Below the pieces are notes generated by a model. That model did no database searches, was not told the origin of the DNA, and was given only the letters and a program-made list of their open reading frames with translations. From Lepraria neglecta (Eukaryota > Ascomycota > Lecanoromycetes > Lecanorales > Stereocaulaceae), in the NCBI GenBank assembly GCA_033220425.1, contig CM065651.1, positions 2,728,001-2,792,000 on the forward strand: a DNA stretch of 64,000 nt, given 5' to 3'. Within the stretch, counting starts at the first letter, position 1. Every line of letters begins with the position of its first letter. A program made the translations under genes and the position numbers. Shown here in pieces: positions 1-10,487 of this stretch.

Positions 1-132
1 CCTTTGTTGCTGAATATCTACTGCAACACGTTCCGTTTGCCTGCAAATAGGTTATTACCGTGTGCGAGGGCATTTAACTCAGCCTACAGTCTGTTTCCAC
101 TTGCTGTCGGACTCGCCCGCCACATTAGCACT

Positions 133-1299
133 ATGTCGGTGGGCGACTTGGCGCAGCATGAAGCGCAGTCCACGATACGTGCGAATGAGAAACTGGTAGG
201 GCAGTGCGGCCGACACTATCTCATCGAGCGAGTCCTTCAATTCAAAGAAGTTCCGCCGGCCCACGTCTATCTTGTAACGTGGGTGTCCAACAAGTTATGT
301 TGCCAGCACGGGATGACATGCTGACATCTTTTGTGCCAGATATGGGAAACAGAAGTTCGTAGTCAAGACCGTCCTGGCCGACTTTCAATACTATCAAGAC
401 ATGCAACGGGCGCTCGGCACTAGTCGTTATCTGCGTCTCTTGCAAGACACGATCCCCGACAGGTCAATGTTCGTCTACAAATATCTCAAAGACCATTTGC
501 TTTCTCTGGCTCAAAAGAATTTGCCTCTGCTACTCACCAAGCGGATCCTGAAAGATGCATTGCAGGGTCTTGCTGAGCTGCACCATCAGAACATTGTGCA
601 TACCGGTTAGGCCGATCTCTACATACGCCCGGCTTCCGTAATGATAACCGCTAAGACGCCATAGACATTAAACCGAACAATATCCTGGTCCAGTGGAGCC
701 AAACCAGTCATGGAATCATCATTGATGAGGTCCGCCTCGGTGATCTCGAAGACTCAGCCTACGTTCCACCCGGCAGCAATATTCGGGGAAGACAAGTGGG
801 CAACCAGAATTGGCGCAGTCCGGAAGCTCACGCCGAAGGCCGCGTCAACAAGCCCTCCGACATGTTCTCTTTTGGCATCGTGGTAAGTTGAAGAATGCTC
901 AGCCTTGGCTCGCGTGGGGCACGGATGGTTGCTGATACCATAGAATAGTGTATATATGCTGTGCTGAAGCACGTCATCTTATATGTTGATGAAGAAGCGC
1001 TTCCGGAAGGTGAGGTAGCACTGGCCCATATACTTGAACGCCAGATTTCGTACTTTGCGGACCTGGAAAGTTTCGATGGGCTGTTGAGGCACCTCGGCGA
1101 CAGCCCTTGGTGCCAGGTGCTGAAAGCGCTTCGGGACGGCTTTAACAAGGAGAACCCGCGTGAACCGTTCGTACGATGGAACATGGAGCCCCTTGACTCG
1201 GACCTCAAGGATCTCATCGGAGGCCTGACAAACTTTGACCCTTCGAGAAGGCTCACAGCGGGCGAAGCCCTCTCGCATAAGTGGTTCCACGATGTTTGA
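133..1299 (+). CDS. Protein kinase-like protein, four exons
   Basis: Exons 133-278, 340-605, 665-882 and 949-1299 join in phase to 326 residues; the three GT-AG introns are 59-66 bp. The product has a protein-kinase fold. A VVK strand about 50 residues in supplies the candidate ATP-binding lysine, HTDIKPNN is the catalytic loop with its Asp, and SPEA stands for the APE motif. The C-lobe ends with an FDPSRRLTAGEALSHKWF segment typical of kinases. The metal-binding DFG is changed to DLE (in LGDLED), a form I recall from a fungus-specific group of kinase-like proteins, so activity is uncertain. No glycine-rich GxGxxG loop is evident in the short N-lobe. The start is the first in-frame ATG that leaves a normal first exon. 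The substrate is unknown. A fossil of a related gene lies 0.4 kb downstream. Confidence 0.72.
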
Positions 1300-1691
1300 G
1301 CAGAGAGACCAGAAAACCGCCAACGGGCGAAAAGACCGTCTGGCATAGGAGCAATATAGATACATATCAGCTCCCAACCGGAAGCATTGCGTTGTGAACC
1401 AAGCACAACATGTCATGATATGTGGTGATAAACTAAGGAACTAGTAGCACTGGGGATGCACCGAGCTTCAACAACGCCGTCCGGGGCGTGTCTCGAAAGC
1501 CACAAAGGAGAGATGGAAAAGTGATTGGATTTGGCCAAATATTAAGATGGTATACGTAGTTTGGGATGATAGGGCAGTCGTCAAAAAATATCCTTTATTG
1601 ATCCCAATGCTCACACTGTAGTCGCGTGCCCGCTTGAGCGACGATTTCCGAATGTCGTTTTGGTTTGCCCAGAGCTAGCACGAGGCACTTT
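1300..1691. other. Intergenic, no gene seen
   Basis: No convincing reading frame. It may hold the eroded 5' part of the kinase fossil that becomes readable at about 1692, but I cannot trace it. Confidence 0.4.
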
Positions 1692-1935
1692 GGCATGATT
1701 AGTCATGTGCAAGTTCGTCCAATAATCGAAATTGCGAACGAGGAGCGGTTTGGGATTCTTACTGGGCCAATCGACTACGTCAATGAAACTCAGCTGCAGT
1801 TGCCATTCTCGATGTCTGAAGATGGAGAGCTTGTCTAAGAGGATAGGGACTTCATTATGAGAATGATGAAGTTGGATCCGAGAGACAGGCCGACGGCGAA
1901 GGACCCTCTGCAGGGTGAACGGTTCAACTCATAAG
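1692..1935 (+). pseudogene. Fossil of a protein kinase C-lobe
   Basis: One frame reads as the end of a fungal kinase. It contains a segment around NEERFGILTGPIDYV, then FIMRMMKLDPRDRPTAKD and a final ERF, matching the LDPRDRPTAKELL...EWF tail of fungal Ser/Thr kinases. The frame is broken by an in-frame TAA near 1836 and a TAA near 1932, and no N-lobe can be traced upstream. Its position just behind another kinase-like gene on the same strand suggests a tandem duplicate that decayed, although the two tails differ in sequence. It is a remnant, not an expressed gene, as far as can be seen. Confidence 0.62.
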
Positions 1936-2789
1936 AGATCTGGTTTGGCATGGAATTCGCATGCTATGGAAAAATCTCCGAAGACAAGCCTGGCCGCAAC
2001 TTTACATCTCCCACGGCCTTATCCACCAAAGCAGCCAATTCTCTCCGCATTCGCTAGTGTCCCGTGTTAGATAGTTCCTACCTTATGCAATACGTCTGGT
2101 GCCCTCTGAGTTCGGCACGAGCCTACCGCCATCATGCCAACACTTAGTAGACGTGATTTATCATATGCTCATTTGTTACTATATCAAATCTCCATTTACG
2201 TCCTGCCCGTCCAGAAGTCTAGCGACAACAGGAGAAAAGAATGGACAATTTGAGTCTATCGGCCATAAGCTCAATGGTACAAATACAGGAGCAGATTTGG
2301 AGCCAGTTCTGGTCCCCTCCAAGAGTGGCTTCCCTCCATCCCCATTCCTAGCGGGAACTATCTGACTTGTGACGACGTACAGCATCCGGTGCATTCATCA
2401 CTGCGTGACAGCTAAAGCAGCACGTTCGCACGGTTTGAGCCTTGCTTGGATTTCTGATTCGAATCATCATTATGGAGCTTATCTTTCAACCAAGCACCAT
2501 GATTCCAAGCCCCAAGATTGGCTGATCTTCAATCACATCGACCAATTAACGAATGAATCGTTAGAAGTTGCCCAATCTTCTTCAAAGGTCTTGGTTTCAA
2601 AGGATTTTCAATATCTAATGGATATTGTCCCCCGTTTCCTTTATATCTTACTTTAATCTAATATTGTAATCACCCACGGACGGAGTGGAGCTACGAGACC
2701 AAAAACTATTCTGCCAAAGTGGAGTAAAGGGCAACTATATAGGAGGGGAGTGCATTTCTCGTAGAAATGAAGTATCAGCGACCGAAACA
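1936..2789. other. Intergenic, no gene seen
   Basis: Only short, unconvincing frames. It lies at the 3' sides of both the kinase fossil and the AAA ATPase. Confidence 0.4.
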
Positions 2790-4589
2790 CTACTTCGAAA
2801 GTCCAAATCCGGTCGAGGTAGCTGAGCTTGAACGAGCGTCGCTCATAATGCTATTCTTCTCAGCGTCTTCCACACTCTGTCGGCTGTCTTTCATTTCTTT
2901 GCGTAGCGTTTGGACCTGCTTGCTAATCGCCTGCCACACCGCATTCGACCTGAGATCATCAGATGTGGAAATTCCTGAAGCATCGGGTTCGACCAGATTC
3001 GCTCTCTGCGTTTGAACGATTGACAGCAAGGCGGTGACGAAGGCTTCTTGAATATACGCGAAGCTGAAACCCTCGGTGATGCTGGCAATTGCAGAGGATA
3101 TCTGGCTGGGTAGTCTCAGAGATGAATTCTTTGACAACTTGGATCTATCACATGTGTTAGCAAAGGTGGCAATGGCGGCCGCAAGTGTCGGGTACGAGCC
3201 TCCAGTATTCGCAGTATTGGATTCTTTCTGGCATTGCGGGAAGCGCAAAGTGATACTTTCGGTCGAATCGACTCGGACGCTTGGAGATACCTGCGTCCAG
3301 CCTGTCCACTGACGAGACGCGAGTCAACGCTGCGAATCATTCAGAGGCGCGCTGGGGAATGAACACACAATAATTGGTGCTCCCAACCATCATGATACCA
3401 TCATTTTCCTCTAAACCATCGACTTCATTAAGGAAAAAGCTCTTGACATCGTCGGACACCAGACTATCAATATCTTCAAAGACGAGAAGGCAAGGGCCTG
3501 TCTCTCGTGCTTTTTCGAATATAGAGCGAATGTCGTCCTGATCGCAGGACTTTCCCAGAGACTTGACATATAAAGTTGGGATAGGCGTTGACCGGGAAGC
3601 GAGAGAGTGCATAAGAGCCTTGATAGAAATGGTTTTCCCGTTTCCAGGCAGGCCATGAAGGATGATTCCACGCTACAGTTATCAGCTTAAAGAATCCAAA
3701 AGGAGCAGCGCAAAGAAGGCCAGAGCATGCTACGCCAGTCACCTAGAAGGCACGCAGGACGAACGGGGGCCAACAGGTTGCCGTACTCACTTACCTTCCA
3801 TGGCACTGCGAACGATTTATAGTCCTCTTTGCGATCGAAAAAGCCTTCGATATCGCTGACTAGTTGGAGCTTCATCTCATTGTTGAGGATCACGTTTTCC
3901 CACATGCAACCTTGCACGTTCTTCCAAAGCTTGTGATTCTTATCCCAGTACCCTCGATCATACACCCATATCTCTTCCTTGATCTCAGACAGATGCTGAG
4001 TGGCAACCGTGATGAGCTTATCTACCGTTTGGGACCGGCCGTCGATGAGATCCCCTTGGCTTTGTGGATATAGTATGTAATGATTTTTCACTTGAGAATA
4101 CTCAGTCTCCCAGTATTCCACGACGTAAAGCTGGAAGACCTGTTCTTTCCAACGATATTTATATCTCCCAAACTCCACTTTGTCTTTCAGACGTCCGGTA
4201 CCCTTCGCGTCATCAGTGGCCGCTCTATAGGTCCGTGATGCATAGAAATCAATGCTGGTATCCAGCGTTGCGTGAGCATAGCCAGCTTTTGCCAATTTGA
4301 GAATCCCTGTCGATTTCGGAGTCTGCGTAATAGTGTGGTTGGGGTGCCATCTGCGCAGGACATCAACAATGCCGATATTGGTCAATATCCCCGATTTCGT
4401 GAAGTGACTTCGCAGCTCTTTCATCACACTGAGGTGCGGGTCGTTATTGCAGGGTTGCTGTATTCGTTCTGATGTGGCTGCTATAGCAATGCTCTTTGCC
4501 ACAACGTTCCTCAACAAGTTCCGATTGCGGGGACAGAAGAGTTGAGGTTGTTCGAGACTCCTGAGCGTGCAAATGTGGCGGTGAGCCAT
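2790..4589 (-). CDS. BCS1-like AAA ATPase, four exons
   Basis: Minus-strand exons 4589-3795, 3672-3369, 3308-3200 and 3144-2790 give 520 residues with all phases closing. The AAA core is clear. Walker A is GLPGNGKT, Walker B is LLVFEDIDS, sensor 1 is GSTN, and KRPSRFDR carries the arginine fingers. It is followed by the YCEYWR and ITEGFSFAY stretches typical of fungal BCS1-related ATPases. The N-terminal half (YRWKEQVFQLYVVEYW and on) precedes the AAA module. No strong membrane segment is seen near the chosen start, unlike true BCS1, so this is probably a paralogue of unknown target. The C-terminus is a Ser-rich, charged tail. The third intron has no GT donor that gives the expected sequence. 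A GC-AG intron (3145-3199) fits the family best; GT-AG at 3138-3195 is the alternative. The start codon is uncertain. Confidence 0.75.
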
Positions 4590-4720
4590 AGCAGGTATGC
4601 CCGGCCGTGCGCTCTCTATATTCGACGTAGTTGCGGTCCAACTATAAGAGAAGAAATGCTGCTCCTGTAATCAGCCAAACTACCTGTGGTGGCCCCAAGT
4701 TATCAAACCCACCAAGTTGT

Positions 4721-5150
4721 CAGCCCTATAGGGCTGAGCATCAAAATTTTGCAAATTTTTATTGACACCAAAAAACCGGTCCGACGTGCGTCCGAGGCCA
4801 TGGCTAAGGGCCCCGTGCAGGCCCCGCCAACTTTTAATTAGTAAAAGATAGCGTTAGAAACTCCCTGACTAGTCTTGTAGCTACCCTTGGCTAGTCTCGC
4901 AGCCACCCTTGGCAAACCCCCACAGGGCGCACACTGCTGCACCCTCGTACCGCACTGCTGCCGCGCACTGCTATCGCGCGCACCGCTGTCGCAACGCGGT
5001 CGCAACATCTGCGCACATCACTCCCGCGAAGAAATCGACCGAATCGATCGATTCCAGCACCGCGTTGGGGCTAACCCCCGGCTGCTCCAGGGGGGTTTCC
5101 CGAGTGCTCCGGTCGATCATTGAACATCAAAAAAAAATCATATAGGGCTG
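4721..5150. repeat. Candidate short inverted-repeat element
   Basis: The left edge is a perfect palindrome, CAGCCCTATAGGGCTG (4721-4736). The right edge ends TATAGGGCTG (5141-5150), so the ends share a 10-bp inverted repeat, CAGCCCTATA. Both ends are followed inward by GA(A/G)CATCAAAA-like, A-rich sequence. The interior is GC-rich with repeated CACTGCTG/CGCACTGC motifs and no coding sense. No target-site duplication is visible. It could be an old MITE-like element; only its inverted ends support that. Confidence 0.35.
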
Positions 5151-5690
5151 AAAACACGTGAGTTGGCCCGGGGCTGCTGGGGCCGGGTTCGATTTTGCCG
5201 ACGACTTCTTCTATTTTACTAGTAGGGGCTTCTTTATCTTAGATACTCGGCTTAGATACTTAGGGGAGGGCTTAGGGCGGGCTACTAGAGGTTTCGAAGT
5301 AGCGGAGGGGGCTATAGATTGTCACGGTGCGGCCCAAGGGCTAGGTGCTTGGCGCATACCGCTGCGCTATGATGGCAAAAGAGCACAAACTAGATCCGCA
5401 GATCTAGTCCCTAAACCACTACATATAGTATATGGCCCCGACCCCCGGCCAGGCGCGTAACATAGATAGCGAAGTAGGGAGCCTATAGAGCCTATGGCGG
5501 TGAGTGTTTACAGGCGGTGGAAGGTCACTGTATAGGGTTATAGTAGGGGGCGACAGCGAGGTTCGGGCGACAGGGACATGGCAATTAGTGCTAGGGCTCT
5601 GGATAGTAGCTATACCAAGCTATAGAGTTATAATTTCCTTTTTGGGAAGCTTTATAATGCTCTATATGGTAGAATAACAGATACATTTTA
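5151..5690. repeat. Repeat-like, CTATAG-rich tract
   Basis: Contains many CTATAG, TATAG and CTAG words, the same composition seen in the RIP-damaged retroelements at 36-49 kb. No protein family is recognisable. Probably a decayed dispersed repeat. Confidence 0.35.
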
Positions 5691-6556
5691 AAAAGCCGAT
5701 ATTGTTGGATTTTTGGTGTGTGCGCGCGCTATTTACCGATACAATTCGCGCTACAACAGGTTTTTGGAAGTTACGATAGTACTTACTCTACTATGGCAAG
5801 TGCCGCAAACACAATGTTTTTAGATGATCGTGGTCATTTGGCAACAGCGCTCTTGATCTTCAATCGCGAGACGAATATCACGACAGGCTCTTAGCCATGA
5901 TTGTGATTATGATATCTGAACGGGGAGCGAGCTCGCTCAGAAATCATGAATTCTCGCGATTGGAATTGACAAAAGAATCTCCCAACGCAATTGAGACCCC
6001 AATTCGAGGTTCCAGTGTGCAAGTCAGGAAAATCCGCCAACTTGGTCTCTGGCCCCAAGATCAACATGTACCAGCTGTATGATTCGAGTTCTATCATTTG
6101 TATTTCGCAGGTGAGAGGTATTGGAAATTGCAAATGCTAGTTTCGGCTGGGCATTATTCTGTGCTACTCATGCACCTGAACCTAGTGTGTCTCCTTTAGG
6201 AATGGATAGGTATCGATATTGTGGGCAAGCCCAACCGTGGTGGCAGACCATATTCGTGGCTTAATCTTCGTAAGCTATTCTATATGGGTTTAGTCGACGT
6301 CTCGTATCGAGGAGGGAGGCCATGTGATTGTACGAGCACAACGAGAACAACAACCCAACATAGCCCGTGGAGAGAAACTGACCACAGACTTCAAGAACCT
6401 TGAGCCCCACAATGCTCCAACACTCTAGACTAGACCTCATGTACCTCTAGACCAACTTCGTCTACGGAGTACATGGCCTGAAACCTTGTCGGAGTCCGCA
6501 AAGCCTCTCGCAGAGTATGCTACTTTCTATCGAAGTTTATATACCGCGAACGCTAA
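5691..6556. other. Intergenic, no gene seen
   Basis: No supported feature. It may contain a lost upstream exon of the hydrolase-ankyrin gene that follows, since that gene has no clear start. Confidence 0.4.
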
Positions 6557-6559
6557 TAA

Positions 6560-9357
6560 TCGATCTGGAATCACAGTATCATCGCGGTCCACGGTATGGG
6601 CGCCCATCCATACTACACATGGCAGAAAAGCAATGGAAATAAAGGAATACACTGGCTGGAGGATGAGGAGATGCTCCCTCAGCTCTGCCCCTATGCGCGG
6701 ATCATGACCTCTGGCTACAAACCTCAATGGTTCGGCGAACATGCTATTCGTCAGACTCTGTGCTCTGTGGCAAAAAGTCTACTGTTGTCATTGCGCCACG
6801 AGCGAAAGTTTTGTAAGGACCGGCCGTTGATACTGATTGGGCATTGCTACGGTGGATTGGTGACTCAAAAAATGTTGATCACCGCGAAGCTCTACTCGGA
6901 GGACTGGCCCTGTCTGTACAGCTCTACATCTGGGATAATATTCCCGGGTACTCCACACCGTGGTACAGGTACATTGACCTCGAAGGGCATGATGGACGCT
7001 ATTATCGAGCAGTATGCAGAATGCCAGATCGAGGATGATGTACTCAGGTCACTACAGTCCAAGAAGGAGATGCTTAATGAAGTACGCAGTGACTTTGTGG
7101 AGCTGTGCGTTCGTACTCTTGGCAAGCTAGGGATTGTATGCTTTTATGAGCAAAAGAGAACGAGCGTGGGGAAAACCATTGGGGTAGACTCTGTGAGGGT
7201 ATGGCTCACCTGTCTGTGGTTACTGATGGCGCTGACGATATAGGAATATGTGGTTGATCGACAATCGGGGACCATCGATGGTTTCGATAGTCATCCACTG
7301 GGCCTGGACCCTTTCGACCTTAATAAGTTTTCTGGACCTCATGATTACTATTATAGACTCGTTCGTGATGAGTTAATGAAGTTCTTAAAGGATTGTGCAG
7401 GAGTTTCTTAATATCTGAATACCACCATTGGCAAAGCAGTTAAGATGAGAGACACGATCGCTATCCACAGGTGTCTAGAAGTGGGAGCAGACCCTCGGGC
7501 GCTCAGTGCATCGGAAGATACCCTTTTGCATGTGGCGACATTCAATGGAGACTAGGAGATCGTACATGCGCTCTTGCAAGCAGGTGTGGAGACTGATTTG
7601 ACGTACGTAATGAATTGCAAAGGTTGGACGCCATTGCACGTTGCCTGCGAGCTCGGCTCTCTGAAAGTGGCGAAGATTCTTGTTTCTGCAGGCGCAGAAA
7701 TCGAGGCCACGACTAACGATGGTTCCAATATACCTCTTAATGTAGCGGCCGAGTATGGTCACGAGGATATTGTACACCTGCTACTGGAAACATCGGCCAG
7801 CTTGCATGCAATAGGTTGTCTTGGCAACACTGCCTCACCTCTCGCTGCTTATTATGGCCATCACAGTGTTGTGAAGACACTTCTCATCAGTGGGGCTGAT
7901 GTAAAAGCCAGGGCCAACGACGGGCACACAGCTCTACACCGCGCTACTCGTCAAGACCACGTATCTGTTATTAGGATACTACTGGATGCGGGAGCCAAGA
8001 CAGAGGAAGGCGACTCCGAAGGCTGGACGCCTCTACACCTGGCAGCCTATTCAGGTCAGAAGGCGGCTTGCGAAATGCTTGTCAAAGCCAAGGCTGATAT
8101 TGAAGCGAGAATCGTGATGGCGCGACTTCGCTATACGTTACTGCTCGAGAAGGGGACAAGCCAGGCGTTGAAGGATTGATAGAGATGGGTGCTGATTTAG
8201 AGTTGAGAAGCAAGGATGGCTGGAAACGGTTGCTGATTGCTACCAAAGTCGGACAAGAAGCGGTTGTGGACATACTAGTCAAAGCCAAAGCTGATATCGA
8301 AGCGCGAAACCCCGATGGCCTGACATGTCTACACATCGCTACTCAAATGGGGTCTCAGGCAGCTGTTGAAAGATTGATAAATGCGGGTGCTAATTCAGAG
8401 CCGAGGAACGAGTGGAGCTACACTCCCTTGAATCTAGCTATTCCTTGCAATCATACATCCAATTCAAGGAATTGCTTAGGGCTGGCGCGGGCGTAAACGC
8501 ACAGGCCATCTTTAATTGGGCTCCTATACACGCTGCGGCTCAAGCAGGGGATGTAGCGTCTCTAGAAGTGTGAGTAAACGAAGGGGTTGACGTCGAGGCA
8601 AGGCTTTTGAAAGGCACTAACTAGGTTGGCGCTACTCCCTGTTGCAATCCGTTGCTTGATTGCTTTCTATGCGATTCCAGAAGCCTGTTGCTAGCCGTTC
8701 TTTGTCTGTTTTGGGCATATATGGGGCCCTGGGGGCCCTCATTAGCTAGTTATCCTTCCTAGCCTATTGCCACATTGCAACACTCCCTTGTATTTCGCTG
8801 CTACTGGGGACCACGCATCCACTATTAGGGCATTGCTCAAGGCTGGTGCGTGCATAAACGCAAGGAAAACTTCAGGGCATACAGCGCTGCATATTGCTGC
8901 TTACGCTGGCACGAAAGCTGTTCTTGAGACATTATTAAGAGCAGGGGCTAACGTCGAGGCGAAATGCAATGAGGGTAGGACAGCGCTGCATTGCAGCACG
9001 GATGCTGAGGCTGCACAAGTTCTACTCCAATTTGGCGCCTACGTTGAGACGCTGTACAACAGACATAAGACAGCCCTGCATTACGCTGCCATAAGAGGAT
9101 ATCCATTCGTCGTTCGAGCATTCCTCAATGCTGGGGCTAATGAAGAGGCACGTGATAACGTCGGATTCACTGCATTACACTGCGGTGCTTGGCATGGGCA
9201 GAGAGGTATCGTCGAAGAATTGTTGAATGCTGGAACAGACCTGACAGTTAGGGAACAGTCTGGCAAGACCCTAGTAGACATTGCAAGGGACAAGAATGAC
9301 CAAGCTATTGTAGAGTTGCTTGAGAGAGGGTTCGGGCCTACAGGCAGCAGACGCTAA
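6560..9357 (+). pseudogene. Broken alpha/beta-hydrolase plus ankyrin-repeat gene
   Basis: The first part (6560-7199, intron 7200-7243, then 7244-7411) reads as an alpha/beta-hydrolase of the type found at the N-terminus of fungal NLR-like and ankyrin proteins. It shows AVHGMGAHPYYTW, LILIGHCYGGLV and GTPHRGTG. The nucleophile motif is GHCYGG rather than GHSxGG, so Cys replaces the usual Ser. From 7412 to 9357 about a dozen ankyrin repeats follow (GWTPLHVACELG, GHTALHRATRQ, GFTALHCGAWHG). The gene is broken: in-frame stops at 7409 and 7553, frame changes near 8110 and 8460, a further stop near 8620, and an LTR-like insertion at 8640-8782. Ankyrin reading resumes in register on its far side. 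No NACHT domain lies between the two parts. The start is unclear and a 5' exon may be missing. Confidence 0.68.
8640..8782. mobile_element. LTR-like 143-bp insertion, copy 1
   Basis: Begins TGTTGCAAT and ends ATTGCAACA, so it has TG...CA ends with a 9-bp inverted repeat. It is flanked by a 5-bp duplication CTCCC (8635-8639 and 8783-8787). TG...CA ends plus a 5-bp duplication suit a solo LTR or TRIM-type element, and TGTTG/CAACA ends are common in Ty1/Copia LTRs. A MITE is the alternative. It interrupts the ankyrin gene. About 94% identical to copy 2, which lies in the opposite orientation. Confidence 0.7.
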
Positions 9358-10092
9358 GTGTCCCGAAGCTCAACGAAATATGAACATCATCGGAGCCATC
9401 GAAGGCCACGGCGGTTCCCTGAACCCTAGAAAGGCGAAAAGGCGAGCACCAGGCGATTTAAGCCTGATGCCCCCCAATACGGCCGAGCACCACATTCACA
9501 GCCACCGGGCTCGCGATCCAGTGTTCTATTTTCTCTCAAGCTATTCTAGACGTCAGAGCAGTGATACTCCCTCGTGTAAAGCCACGACGCCAGTTCTGAT
9601 GATTGTGCTACCGGCAATGCTTCCACACCCACTTATACCGACTTTGCAATCGGCCCAAAAGCCGTCGATGGCGGCTTCGAAGATGGCTGGATTGGGGGAC
9701 ATGTACAGCTATCATGCCGAAGCTACCTAGGCTCTGTAAATGCGCAGGCTTGTTGCAGCTTGGAGTGGGAATGGGCGAACCTGGGTGGGGTTTGAGCAAG
9801 AGCACGATTCGAGGTGGCGGAGGCGCCCAAAGTGCAGACCAATTTGCCACGCCAGGTTGAGGATGTGAGTTGCGTGCAGATACATTGATTTGCGCCGGAC
9901 ATGGCGGCGTAGGCTCCTGTTACAGTGCCTAAGGGGCACTCGAGAAGATCAAAGGCGTTGCAGTCTTCCTCTCCTTCGTCACTGTCATAGGGGCGTTGGC
10001 AAGGAATTGAGAAAGCATGACTGGTTTAAGACTCCCATCGTGACGATTCACTTTTGAGATGTTGTGCTACATCATTTCCCACTCTCAAATGC
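9358..10092. other. Intergenic, no gene seen
   Basis: No recognisable coding sequence between the first ankyrin gene and the second LTR-like copy. Confidence 0.4.
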
Positions 10093-10234
10093 TGTTGCAA
10101 TGTGGCAATAGGCTGGGAAGGATGTCTAGCTAATGGGGCCCCCAGGGCCCCATATATGCCCCAAATAGACAAAGAACGGCTAGTAACAGGCTTCTGGCAT
10201 CGTATAGAAAGCAATCAAGCAACGGATTGCAACA
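10093..10234. mobile_element. LTR-like 142-bp insertion, copy 2 (inverted)
   Basis: The reverse complement of copy 1 with about eight substitutions and one single-base length difference. Ends are again TGTTGCAAT and ATTGCAACA. It is flanked by the 5-bp duplication AATGC (10088-10092 and 10235-10239). Two independent sites with clean 5-bp duplications define the element's borders exactly. Confidence 0.7.
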
Positions 10235-10487
10235 AATGCTAGCACCTGAGATTCTAAATTTTCAATCGCTCTTGTCACGCATCATCAAATTGCTCTCGAT
10301 AATCTCCCTTCGAGTACGGTCTGCCACATTCTTGACCCCCGCACAGAGAATCGAAATCGGCTCAGCCCCTCACTATCTGTTACTAAAATTCTTAGATCGC
10401 TCACCACTCACGGATCTTGCTCGTCAAGTCTCTGTTCATCTTACCACTTTAATTGCCTCGAAGTCGGTGCGACTAACAGCTTCAACA

